Positions 1 to 8,201 of a stretch of DNA of 64,000 bases are shown here, in pieces; the first letter of the stretch is position 1, and each line of letters starts with the position of its first letter. Under the pieces are notes generated by a model that had not been told where the DNA came from, made no database searches, and saw only the letters and a program-made list of their open reading frames with translations. The translations under genes and the position numbers were made by a program. The DNA is from CBDFMR01 sp965249765 (GTDB lineage: Bacteria; Bacteroidota; Bacteroidia; Chitinophagales; Saprospiraceae), in NCBI GenBank assembly GCA_965249765.1, contig CBDFMR010000005.1:1798001-1862000 (forward strand). Reading direction: 5' to 3'.

Positions 1-473
1 TAATCTAGCTGTTCTTCTGTAGCCTCTAATGCAAACATGAGATCAAAGACTTTCTCGTTGGCTAACTCGGGATCACAATTTGGCTTGTCCACTTTATTTA
101 CAACAACGATAGGTTTAAGTCCTAACTCGAGTGCCTTTTGTAGAACAAATCTAGTTTGAGGCATGGGACCTTCAAAAGCATCAACAAGAAGGAGTACTCC
201 ATCAGCCATATTAAGAACTCTCTCCACCTCTCCACCGAAGTCGGAGTGACCCGGTGTATCGATAATATTGATCTTAGTGTCTTCATATCTGACCGATACA
301 TTCTTTGAGAGAATGGTGATCCCACGTTCTTTTTCCAGATCATTGGAGTCGAGGATCAAGTCATCCACTTCCTGGTTGTCCCTAAAAAGTTTTACCTGAT
401 GTAGAATACGATCTACAAGGGTGGTCTTGCCATGGTCAACGTGAGCGATAATTGCTATATTTCTTAAATCCAT
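1..473 (-). CDS. typA: GTPase TypA/BipA, N-terminal part (runs off the window)
   Basis: This is the first 157 residues of a translational GTPase; the rest lies before base 1. The reading frame is open to the edge. The G1 loop AHVDHGKTT is at residues 10-18, the switch I motif RGITI at 50-54, DTPGH at 72-76 and NKVD at 126-129. The sequence RGITILSKNVSV after switch I and the start MDLRNIAIIAHVDHGK are typical of TypA/BipA rather than EF-G or LepA. The family binds 70S ribosomes and supports ribosome assembly, stress and cold growth. The ATG at 473 is the natural start because the conserved N-terminus begins there. A gene-poor, decayed stretch follows upstream of it. Confidence 0.93.
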   Translation of the reverse strand, partial: MDLRNIAIIAHVDHGKTTLVDRILHQVKLFRDNQEVDDLILDSNDLEKERGITILSKNVSVRYEDTKINIIDTPGHSDFGGEVERVLNMADGVLLLVDAFEGPMPQTRFVLQKALELGLKPIVVVNKVDKPNCDPELANEKVFDLMFALEATEEQLD

Positions 474-570
474 TAACTTCGAATTTCTATTTGCGGCTGC
501 AAATGTAGTCTAATAGATAAGATAATAATCCTAAGATTGACATTAGTCTTACTTATAATGTATAGCTCAG

Positions 571-1149
571 ATGAAAACGGTACTAGCAAGTTTACTCTTA
601 TTTATTGGTCTATCCATAACATGTTACTCGCAGACCTGTGGGTATTCTTATGATCAAGAGGAAAGAGCACTGGCAATTATGCAATCAATGAGAGACCAAG
701 ATTTAACTCAACTAGCCCACAAGAGCCCATTATTACCTGTCCAATTCCACATTATTGGAACCAACAGTGGCTTACTTACAATAGATTCATCGGATGTGTT
801 TAATGAATTAACTAGAGTCAACGTATCATGACTGAGGCCAATGTCTTTTTTGAGCATTGCGGTTTGATCAACTATATCTATGATTCATGATACGTCAATT
901 TTACATCGGGAGCTGATGAGGACTTATGTGATCTCCATAACAGAGACGGTGTCATCAATATTTATTCTGCTGCAGAAGTACAAAGAAGTAATGGAGAAAA
1001 GCTTTGTGGAACAGGTAGTGATGGACAACAACTACTCTACCAATGAACCCATGAGTCTTACACATGTTAATCAAGATGATAAAGGGTTAGGGTATCCTAC
1101 ATTTCATAACATTTCGACCACAAAAGACTTACAGGCAGGTTGGAAGTAG
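571..1149 (+). pseudogene. Remnant of a secreted M43-type (pappalysin-like) metalloprotease
   Basis: The first part (571-831) encodes a signal peptide of about 20 residues and a segment with VQFHIIG, like the start of Bacteroidota M43 zinc proteases. That frame stops at 829-831. Family-like sequence resumes at once in another frame from 828 (HCGLINYIYDS), is cut by TGA at 888-890, continues (DLCDLHNRDGVINIYSA, then LCGTGSDG) and ends at TGA 1044-1046. The zinc-binding HExxHxxGxxH motif expected downstream is not recognisable. M43 proteins usually exceed 300 residues, so only a broken N-terminal fragment remains. The family assignment is inferred from the N-terminal pattern. The last 100 bases are included only because an open frame in another phase runs to 1149. 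Confidence 0.6.
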
Positions 1150-1161
1150 TCTAATAGGGCT

Positions 1162-2294
1162 CTACATATACTGATAAAACAACTTTTCCGAAAATCCTGA
1201 CCACTCCTTTATTCCTTTTCTAAACTTGTCAAATGATTCGTAGGTTTTCTTACTATGTCCATCATTCTCAATTTGTTCTGCTATAACCTCATCCATTGCA
1301 GATCGAAGAGAGTTAAGAACATCGGGATTTAGTGATCTAAGTTCTACAGAGGACTCGACTTTGATCTTTTGAAGGTATTCGTTGTTTTTAGCTTTAAATT
1401 CTGATAATATCCAAATAGTAAGTCGCTCGGAAGCCGCGGCTACGATCTCTTGAAATCACTAGGGAGACTTTCAAATGCACGCCTATTTACGATGGTTTCC
1501 AAGATAGATCCAGGCTCATGCCAGCCTGGTGAGTAGTAGTATTTGGCGATACGATGAAATCCCATCAAGTAGTCATGATACGGACCTATCCATTCTGTTG
1601 CATCAATGACACCTCTTTCGAGATTTGTTTACAACTCACTCTTTCCGGTGAGAGGATGCTTGTTCCTCCCACTCGGTTTACTACCTTACCACCGAGACCT
1701 GGTATACGCATTTTGAGTCCTTTGTAATCTTCTATGGTGTTTATCTCACGATTGAACCATCCAGCCATTTGCACACCAAAATTTCCACCAAGAAATGGTA
1801 TCACATTAAATCGCTCATAGAGCTCTCTCCATAGTTCATATCCACCACCAAACAACATCCATGAATGCATCTGTTGCCATTCATTCCAAAGGGAATAGAA
1901 GAGAAAAATGAAGCTGAGAGTGTCTTACCTGCACAGTAATAGGAAACTCCATGACCCATCTCAGATGCGCACTACTTACTGCCTCAAATGTCTCAAGAGC
2001 TGGACCCAACTCCCCACCACCGTAAACTTTAATCTGTAATCTTCCACCTGACATTTTTCCAATCCAATCCGCCAGTAGGTCACACCCTTCTCCAATAACA
2101 GGAAACTTTGGCGGCCACGTTGTGACCATTTTCCACTTAAAGGTTTTGTTGAAATTGACATTTATAAGTTCTACATTTCCATTGTCCGTCTTGTCTCCAG
2201 AACACCCCGCGAGGAGGACTCCTGAGGAAAGTACCGCTATCGATGCTTTCTTCAAAAAAGATTTTCTTGTTATAGGGGATTTTTTTATGCGCAT
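1162..2294 (-). pseudogene. Decayed TRAP transporter substrate-binding protein (DctP/TakP type)
   Basis: Joining frames rebuilds a protein of about 370 residues typical of Tat-exported TRAP solute receptors: ITRKSFLKK followed by a lipobox ending in GC, then WKMVTTWPPKFP, GGGELGPALETFEAV, LFGGGYELWRELY, INTIEDYKGLKMRIPGLGG, ERGVIDATEWIGPYHDY and AKYYYSPGWHEPG. At least four frameshifts are needed, near 1970, 1880, 1650-1620 and 1456, and the third region also has an in-frame stop at 1629-1631. The C-terminal part ends at the stop at 1162-1164. No TRAP membrane subunits (DctQ/DctM) are nearby. The family binds organic acids in the periplasm for a sodium-driven importer. Four separate lesions make a functional product very unlikely. 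Confidence 0.85.
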
Positions 2295-2361
2295 TTTTTG
2301 TAATGTGTTATATTGATGACGTTCTTGTTGGGCGTAATAAATTTAACCAAATCTACCATAC

Positions 2362-2838
2362 ATGACAAAGACCTTTGAAGAACCCAATGCACTCAACGAT
2401 GTAGCGGACTTTCATAAAACATTCAAACTGCCGATCAACTCTGATCCAGAAATACCATCTGCAGATAGATGTCGACTGAGGATAAATCTTATTGAAGAAG
2501 AGGTCAATGAACTCAAAGATGCCATCAAGGCCGGTGACCTTGTAGAGGTGGCAGACGCGTTTGCAGATATACAGTATGTGTTAGCGGGAGCTATTTTGGA
2601 ATTTGGAATGGGAAATAAGTTTAATGAAATTTTCAAAGAAGTTCAACGGTCCAATATGAGTAAGGTATGTAAATCGCTAGAAGAAGCTGAAGCCACGCAG
2701 AAACACTATGTTGACACCAAGGACACGGCGTCATACATCGAGAAGAGCGGTGATGATTATCTTGTTTATCGTACTGAAGATGGAAAGGTACTCAAGTCTG
2801 TCAACTACTCTAGTGCCGACATAGGACAGTTCTTATAA
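2362..2838 (+). CDS. MazG/HisE-like nucleoside triphosphate pyrophosphohydrolase
   Basis: This 158-residue cytoplasmic protein carries the all-alpha NTP pyrophosphatase signature: E45-E46-E47-xx-E50 (EEEVNEL) followed by E62-xx-D65 and D69 (VEVADAFADIQYV), which together bind magnesium and the triphosphate. The family cleaves NTPs or dNTPs to NMP and pyrophosphate, either as house-cleaning enzymes or as phosphoribosyl-ATP pyrophosphohydrolases. The C-terminal third (SGDDYLVYRTEDGKVLKSVNY) looks like a short beta-hairpin tail seen in stand-alone Bacteroidota members. No his genes are adjacent, so a HisE role is unlikely. It stands alone, with decayed genes on one side and a 307-base gap on the other. 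Confidence 0.85.
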   Translation: MTKTFEEPNALNDVADFHKTFKLPINSDPEIPSADRCRLRINLIEEEVNELKDAIKAGDLVEVADAFADIQYVLAGAILEFGMGNKFNEIFKEVQRSNMSKVCKSLEEAEATQKHYVDTKDTASYIEKSGDDYLVYRTEDGKVLKSVNYSSADIGQFL

Positions 2839-3145
2839 TTCAACCAGGGAAGGGTAGATATGGATTTAAGTACATAGGTACGGAATTGTCATAATCTGAG
2901 GAAGTACATTTTACCCGATCTTCAGATCGGGGGTAAGAATTGAATAAATGAGTTGCATTTGCGAGATTTTTGGCTGGAAATCGTGACAATGCTTTGACTG
3001 GCTTTATTTCTCTACGATTATGATGAATTAAATATATCACAATTAGCCCATTTGCCTTTATTCTATTACATGGGTATCTATAAAAAAAGCCTGTCTGAAA
3101 ACTTCTTCCAGACAGGCGGCTCCCATTTACGAATAATAATACTTC
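2839..3145. other. Intergenic gap with two hairpins
   Basis: This 307-base gap has no convincing gene. It holds a near-palindromic hairpin at 2911-2938 (arms containing CCGATC and GATCGG around a TTCA loop, flanked by TTAC and GTAA) and the minus-strand terminator at 3082-3117. The first hairpin may terminate the plus-strand pyrophosphatase gene, although it has no T-run after it. A short minus-strand open frame here shows no family features. Confidence 0.5.
3082..3117 (-). terminator. Intrinsic terminator of the 3146-4123 lipoprotein gene
   Basis: On the minus strand a perfect 9-bp stem (GCCTGTCTG at 3117-3109, partner at 3097-3089) with an 11-nt loop is followed directly by seven U residues (A-run at 3082-3088). 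It sits 29 bases past the stop codon of the minus-strand gene, as expected for a Rho-independent terminator. Confidence 0.9.
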
Positions 3146-4123
3146 TTAAAACATACCCAGGATGTCAAGAATTTCTTCGAGACTTTTTTCCGTGGGTTCT
3201 ATAAATTCGATCTGGTTATTTTCTAAAGTTGCATTTTTCATACCAAAATGGTATACATCATTACCTCTATCAGAAATAACCACAAATGTTACATCAGAAT
3301 CTATCGGCGATAAGCCGTAGGGTTCACAATAAGCTGTGAATGCCTTGGTCGGATTAAGTTTTACAATAGAATTTAGATCATTAAAAATCATGAGCACTAC
3401 CGTACTTTCATTGGAATATATACGCTCGTCTGTACCCGGCAGATCAACACATACATCAGCTCGTTGTTCCTCTGGCACATCAACAAAACGATCAACACTG
3501 ATCCATGTAAGCTCATTACAATTAAAAACATAGCCTTCAGTTTCCCACCAGACTTGCTCAATCTCTACGCCCCATATTTCTGTACTTACACTATTATTGG
3601 GAGAGTTGTTCAATTCCCAGCCAAATTCTCCATTTTCATTCTCACTGCCATAGAATAGCTTCATGCCCTCCCGGAAACTTGAATCCGAGGTCTTAATAGT
3701 AATTTCAAATTCGGGGCGAAGTACCAATTCTTGATCTTCTTGGCGAGCAGATAGATGGAAAACACCTTCGCTTTCAAGAAGGCGATTATCATCGGTAATA
3801 GTAGGAACATTATACATGAGCATATGTGCTCGGTTGAATATTTCTACAAATGTAAAGGTGATAGTTCCTTCCACTTCTTGTCCATCAGGAGACTGGAATG
3901 CATTAGCAGGAATGACAATCAATGAATTTCGATCCGTGAGTAAATTATAATTTGACTCACTCTGTAGAGTAACATTGGTTTCTAGCGTTTGTACTTTACA
4001 ATAAAATGCATCAATATCTCCTATGTCATCGATAAATTTTTCACTATCAGTGCATTGTGTAAATAGCAATATAAGAAGCGCAAAGGGGAGCATGCTTAGT
4101 TTATATGTCCTATATGCTTTCAT
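3146..4123 (-). CDS. Lipoprotein with a ZU5-like N-terminal region, unknown function
   Basis: This 325-residue protein starts with a hydrophobic segment ending in a lipobox-like FTQC near residue 24, so it is probably an envelope lipoprotein. Residues about 65-85 (RNSLIVIPANAFQSPDGQ) resemble the IPANAF..PDG pattern of ZU5-like domains common in Bacteroidota surface proteins. The remainder is beta-rich and acidic, with a pair of cysteines near residue 200-230 and a Cys-Glu-Pro around 275. I recognise no enzyme motif. It lies 74 bases downstream of the sigma/barrel pair in the same orientation and has its own terminator, so it may be a target or a late member of that unit. Confidence 0.7.
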   Translation of the reverse strand: MKAYRTYKLSMLPFALLILLFTQCTDSEKFIDDIGDIDAFYCKVQTLETNVTLQSESNYNLLTDRNSLIVIPANAFQSPDGQEVEGTITFTFVEIFNRAHMLMYNVPTITDDNRLLESEGVFHLSARQEDQELVLRPEFEITIKTSDSSFREGMKLFYGSENENGEFGWELNNSPNNSVSTEIWGVEIEQVWWETEGYVFNCNELTWISVDRFVDVPEEQRADVCVDLPGTDERIYSNESTVVLMIFNDLNSIVKLNPTKAFTAYCEPYGLSPIDSDVTFVVISDRGNDVYHFGMKNATLENNQIEFIEPTEKSLEEILDILGMF

Positions 4124-4197
4124 AATTCTAGATTGAACTTTCTCTTTGCTTATAGATACGTTATTAACAAAATGTGATGCCTAGGATTGGATTATTT

Positions 4198-5565
4198 TTA
4201 AAACCTATACCTTATGCCAGTATGAAGACCCACAACAGAGTAGTTCTGTTCAAGCGGATACTGACCTAGAGAAAAGGACTGTGGATAAAACCTAAAACTC
4301 GGCTCGGCATAGAAGTCAATGCCATCAGCCCAATGGTATATAAATGCTGCTCCCGTATAGAAACTCACATCTACATTGGATTTATAGGCTTCATAATTTC
4401 CGCTATTTATACCTCCATACCACACAGGAAGATGATCCACTGGATCTAGAAACTGGCCACGTTGCGCAAATAAGATATTGAGGTAAACACCCACATTGAT
4501 GGAATAGGAAAACTTATCATTGATCTTGCTCTCATATCCTAGAATAACAGGAATATCAAGTTGACGGAATCGATTCTGGATGCGTGTCACTTTTGTGCCA
4601 TTTACTTGCGTCCTAATAGTATCACTATCTACTAGCCATATCATTTTTACAGGATCGTATATAGAGTCTGTCGTTATAGTCGTGACAAATCGAATGGATT
4701 CCGGATCTTCGTATTCAAATACCTCATTGATTTGAGAATAATTGAGACCCGATTTTATGTTGAATCCTTTGTTGAGGACGTAATGTAACCTAACTCCTGC
4801 GGAAAAACTATACCGAGCACTTTCACTTTCATTTCTTAATCCCACATATTCTTCAAATTCTGGAACTTTTGCTTTCAGTGATCGTAAGCCTATTTCGTGG
4901 GCATAATAAAGATCTACATAGAGACCAGGCCTGTTTACCGTAAACTCAGGGCAATCTGTTGGAACCTGCCGACCAAAACGCCTGTCAGGCATCAGATGCA
5001 TGTTATAGGTAAGCGTCGATTCCGTAAGTCCTAGTGAGGAAAGTGGGTCTATATCTTGTCTAGGGGATAGTTTGTTTTTACTGAATTCTGAATTTGGTAC
5101 TAATATTTCCGTTTCTTGGGTTGTTCTAAAAGCAACTCTATCGGCATAAGAGCTGGAAGATTGAAAATCAGTCTCTGTATTGGATTGATCCACTATAACC
5201 GGTCTTGTCGTTTTTTCAATAATTGAAAGAGGAGCTTCTACCTGGTCGCTTTTTTCTTCAATAGTATTTTGATCTACTATTACATTTTCTTTTTTTGCAA
5301 GAATATCAGATGTTGAGATCGAGGCAGTAGTGGAAGTCATAGAAGAAACAGCCGGTATCTTATCTGATGTTTTTACAGAAGTCAACAACACATAGGAAAC
5401 CAAGCCTCCAATAATTAAAAATCCACCAAACCATAGCCATGTCAAGCCTCGACGTTTCTTTTCTGTCTTATCCAAAGCCGATGCGATATTGTCCCATACA
5501 TCAGACGAGTATGCACTTTCATGCTTTCCTATCTTATCCTGAAACAATTTATCTATTCCGCTCAT
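4198..5565 (-). CDS. Membrane-anchored protein with C-terminal beta-barrel-like domain, partner of the adjacent sigma factor
   Basis: 455 residues. There is no N-terminal signal peptide. Residues 1-39 are soluble and end in a basic patch (KKRR), a single transmembrane helix spans about 41-63, a low-complexity Ser/Thr/Glu linker runs to about 190, and the C-terminal 260 residues look like a porin-family beta-barrel (alternating aromatic strands, closing with GLHTGIRYRF). The start overlaps the sigma factor stop by four bases (ATGA), so the two are translationally coupled. This gene order is usual for ECF sigma and anti-sigma pairs. I infer that the short cytoplasmic segment contacts the sigma factor while the barrel-like part lies in or near the outer membrane. 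The exact function is not established from sequence. Confidence 0.75.
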   Translation of the reverse strand: MSGIDKLFQDKIGKHESAYSSDVWDNIASALDKTEKKRRGLTWLWFGGFLIIGGLVSYVLLTSVKTSDKIPAVSSMTSTTASISTSDILAKKENVIVDQNTIEEKSDQVEAPLSIIEKTTRPVIVDQSNTETDFQSSSSYADRVAFRTTQETEILVPNSEFSKNKLSPRQDIDPLSSLGLTESTLTYNMHLMPDRRFGRQVPTDCPEFTVNRPGLYVDLYYAHEIGLRSLKAKVPEFEEYVGLRNESESARYSFSAGVRLHYVLNKGFNIKSGLNYSQINEVFEYEDPESIRFVTTITTDSIYDPVKMIWLVDSDTIRTQVNGTKVTRIQNRFRQLDIPVILGYESKINDKFSYSINVGVYLNILFAQRGQFLDPVDHLPVWYGGINSGNYEAYKSNVDVSFYTGAAFIYHWADGIDFYAEPSFRFYPQSFSLGQYPLEQNYSVVGLHTGIRYRF

Positions 5566-6119
5566 ACTGCGATTTTATGTAATTCTATGACTCTTTTTTG
5601 CAATATTCTTCTTGCCTTCACCAGCTGTGATCTTGATGTACTTTCCTGGATCCCCAGCATTTCTCCTATTTCTTTATGACTATATCCTTCGACCGCATAA
5701 AGATTGAAAACGAGCTTGTATCCGTCGGGTAACTCGTTGACCAAGCTCATCAATTCATCAGCTGATAATTTGCTTGTGATAGATTCTTCAAATTTCTCAG
5801 GTATATAATCGGACCCTACAATCTCATTTTTGAAGCTTTTCTTATTCACTTGTTTAAGGGATGAATTAATCACAATGCGTCTTATCCACCCTTCAAAAGA
5901 TCCTTGAAAACTGTATTTATCCAAGTGAGTAAAGACTCTTATAAATCCATCTTGAAGCATGTCTTCTGCTTCCATATCATGTCTAGCATATCTTCTGCAC
6001 ACCGTCATCATTTTCCCTGCATACCTCTCAAACAGCATCTGTTGACTATTCCGGTCTCCCTGTAGACACTGGTAAATGAGGTCTTTTTCCGTCAAGCTAT
6101 GGGGCTTTAATGATGACAT
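5562..6119 (-). CDS. ECF-type RNA polymerase sigma factor
   Basis: 185 residues, the usual ECF length. Region 2 lies at about residues 24-90 (YARHDMEAEDMLQDGFIRVF, then FEGWIRRIVINSSL), and region 4 at about 125-180 (LPDGYKLVFNLYAVEGYSHK, EIGEMLGIQESTSRSQLVKA) with a clear helix-turn-helix. Region 3 is absent, as in this group. It directs RNA polymerase to a small regulon, held in check by a partner; the downstream gene, overlapping by four bases, is the obvious candidate. The start at 6119 gives the conserved N-terminus. No autoregulated promoter could be identified with confidence. Confidence 0.93.
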   Translation of the reverse strand: MSSLKPHSLTEKDLIYQCLQGDRNSQQMLFERYAGKMMTVCRRYARHDMEAEDMLQDGFIRVFTHLDKYSFQGSFEGWIRRIVINSSLKQVNKKSFKNEIVGSDYIPEKFEESITSKLSADELMSLVNELPDGYKLVFNLYAVEGYSHKEIGEMLGIQESTSRSQLVKARRILQKRVIELHKIAV

Positions 6120-6194
6120 TTATACGGCTGCTTATTTATGAGATTCTACATGTATCGATTTCGCTGCCCACTTTTTTTAAAAAAATACACATTA

Positions 6195-7055
6195 TTATTC
6201 TTCACTTACAATCGTAGCATCATCAATGATTTCATCACCATCTCCGTCAAGATCCTTGAATCCAGCAGCTTTTGCACCATCGGATATCTCAGAGACACTC
6301 GAGTCTGCCTCTTTAGATATTGTGATTTTTCCTTCTGAGAAAGCATCATGTTCTCCATCCGCATATTTAGCAGCTTTTGAGAAAAAATCATCTTCACCAG
6401 CCAATAATGATCCACCAGCATCCAAAGTGTCATCGACAAACTCTTTCTTTGGCTTAAGCTTTTCTTCAGCAGCCATGGCCTCAGCTTTCTCTATTGTATC
6501 ATCAAGCTTGTCTCCTAATTTATCAGTTATATCCTTGGCTTTCTCTACCATTTTATCTTTAACGTCGAGCACCTTCTCCCCTACGGATTCAGAGATATCT
6601 TTGGCACTATCTACTAATTTTTCACCGGTGTCGAGCACTTTCTCTCCAACATCCTCTGTAAAATCGGCAGCTTTCTTTATAGTCTCAGACTCCACAATCT
6701 TATCTTTTACTTCCTCTATCTTGTCTGCTGCATCATCAAGGAATGTTCCAGCCTTTTTCTTGACATTGCCTAGGACTTCTCCGGTATCTTCCAACATGTC
6801 ACCTGCCTTTTCTTTGATATTACCTAATATGTCACCAGTATCATCCATTAAATCATCAGCTTTATCTAGGACAGCATTCCTTAATCCAGCAGTTTTTTTA
6901 GCTACCGCATTCGTTACATCATCGACCGTCTCAGAGGCTGCATCCATGAACTCACCTGTCTTCTCCCGAGCATATTCTGTTCCCTTTTCAGCAGCAGATT
7001 TAGCGACGGATTTTTTGACAAATAGCAACTTTCTCATCTCACTTAAGAATCCCAT
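6195..7055 (-). CDS. Amphipathic helical-repeat protein, LEA/apolipoprotein-like, unknown function
   Basis: About 286 residues, very rich in Lys, Asp, Glu and Ala, with no cysteine-based or enzymatic motif. The middle is made of degenerate repeats: an 18-residue unit (DTGDILGNIKEKAGDMLE, then DTGEVLGNVKKKAGTFLD) followed by a 22-residue unit starting VGEKVLD that occurs twice. Such 11- or 22-residue periods form long amphipathic helices, as in LEA and YtxH-like proteins. The tail is Asp-rich (DLDGDGDEIIDD), possibly cation-binding. An in-frame ATG at 7091 could add 12 residues; I prefer the ATG at 7055, where MGFLSEMRKLLF resembles the opening of a short membrane- or surface-associated helix. 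It is divergent from the coiled-coil gene at 7154. Confidence 0.65.
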   Translation of the reverse strand: MGFLSEMRKLLFVKKSVAKSAAEKGTEYAREKTGEFMDAASETVDDVTNAVAKKTAGLRNAVLDKADDLMDDTGDILGNIKEKAGDMLEDTGEVLGNVKKKAGTFLDDAADKIEEVKDKIVESETIKKAADFTEDVGEKVLDTGEKLVDSAKDISESVGEKVLDVKDKMVEKAKDITDKLGDKLDDTIEKAEAMAAEEKLKPKKEFVDDTLDAGGSLLAGEDDFFSKAAKYADGEHDAFSEGKITISKEADSSVSEISDGAKAAGFKDLDGDGDEIIDDATIVSEE

Positions 7056-7153
7056 ATCATTATATTTTTGAATTATCTCTAAATTTAGCATTTATCACAC
7101 TCAAGCTCAAAATTTGAAGTGAAAATTGCAATTGTTGACACATAAAAATAATT

Positions 7154-8083
7154 ATGAAAACATATGACAGACTTATATCTCTGGTAGAGAATTCTCATAA
7201 ACAAGAGGCTCTGTCAAGACACGTAAGTCAACTACAAGATCAAGTGAATCTAAATACATCAGAGCTTAAGAAACTCCAGAAGAAGATGGTGAGTGAAGAA
7301 AAGGATGTTGAGGATCTTGAATCGATAGGGCTGAAGAATGCCTTTTACAGTTTTCTTGGTGACAAGGAAGAAAAGATAGAAAAAGAGAAACAGGAGTTTA
7401 TTGAAGCTTCCCTTAAGTACAATGAAAAAATTAAGAAGCTCGAGATTCTCGAATATGAATTATCACTACTCAACAAAAAATTATTGCCACCTGGTCAGCT
7501 AGAAGCACAAGTCAGAGAACTCCAAGCACTGAGACAAAAAGAAATACTAACTGTCCCGTCCGGTCTGAGAACCAGACTTGAAGGAGTTCTTGACAAAGTA
7601 AGCAGAGCAAAGCAATACGAAGTCGATCTAATGGAAGCTCGGGATATTGGTGCCGCCGTAGATAGACATCTTGTGAGCGCGATGAATAACATAGGAAAAG
7701 CACGTAACTGGGGTAGGATCGGTATGGGGAACCGTGGACTAAGGTATGCCAAGGAAAGGTACATGGATATCGCTAAAAACGAGATCTATAATGCATCTTA
7801 TAAATTGAATCAATTGGCGGCTGAACTTAATGATATAGGAATAAGTAGTAAAATTCACATCGACCAGGAATGGGTTAATGGACTTACAAGGACATTCTTT
7901 GCAAATATTATCACAGACTGGATGCTCAATCAAAAATTAGAGAAAACCTATTCTGCAGTCGCTTCTCAACAAAAAGAATTGAGAGCCTATTTAGCACATA
8001 TCAGTAAGGAAGTCGAAGGGATGAAATCGGAAATGAAAGCACTCGAAGTAAAAAGATTGGAAGTAATAATGACTAAACCTTGA
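7154..8083 (+). CDS. Coiled-coil protein of unknown function
   Basis: 309 residues without signal peptide or membrane helix. Residues about 10-125 and 265-305 are heptad-like charged helices (ELKKLQKKMVSEEKDVEDLE; KEVEGMKSEMKALEVKRLE), with a more globular middle (about 150-260) containing NNIGKARNWGRIGMGNRG and a Trp-rich stretch. It is probably a cytoplasmic structural or scaffolding protein. It is divergent from the helical-repeat gene ending at 6195, with about 98 bases between the starts, so they may share regulation. I do not recognise a family. Confidence 0.7.
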   Translation: MKTYDRLISLVENSHKQEALSRHVSQLQDQVNLNTSELKKLQKKMVSEEKDVEDLESIGLKNAFYSFLGDKEEKIEKEKQEFIEASLKYNEKIKKLEILEYELSLLNKKLLPPGQLEAQVRELQALRQKEILTVPSGLRTRLEGVLDKVSRAKQYEVDLMEARDIGAAVDRHLVSAMNNIGKARNWGRIGMGNRGLRYAKERYMDIAKNEIYNASYKLNQLAAELNDIGISSKIHIDQEWVNGLTRTFFANIITDWMLNQKLEKTYSAVASQQKELRAYLAHISKEVEGMKSEMKALEVKRLEVIMTKP

Positions 8084-8108
8084 TTACTTTCGTTTTCAAT
8101 TATAAAGA

Positions 8109-8161
8109 ATTGAAAACCTCGCTAATCCATATTTCCATTGGAGGCGAGATTCAATATTTTT
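8109..8161 (+). terminator. Probable terminator after the coiled-coil gene
   Basis: The stem pairs ATTGAA (8109-8114) with TTCAAT (8150-8155) and CTCGC (8118-8122) with GCGAG (8144-8148), with a further TCCA/TGGA pairing inside, and a short T-run at 8157-8161. It lies 26 bases past the stop at 8083. The stem has unpaired bases, so strength is uncertain. Confidence 0.5.
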
Positions 8162-8201
8162 CAGTCAGGCAATGCGGCTGTAGCCAATAAATATACTAGT
8201 C

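Noticed and set aside
571..831. An intact small secreted protein at the start of the decayed patch
   Set aside because: The frame ends abruptly and family-like sequence continues in another phase, so it is more likely a broken gene than a complete small one.
6226..7071. A 281-codon plus-strand open frame, Ser- and Phe-rich
   Set aside because: It is antisense to the lysine- and acid-rich helical-repeat gene, whose codon bias keeps the opposite frame open. It has no start context or family features.
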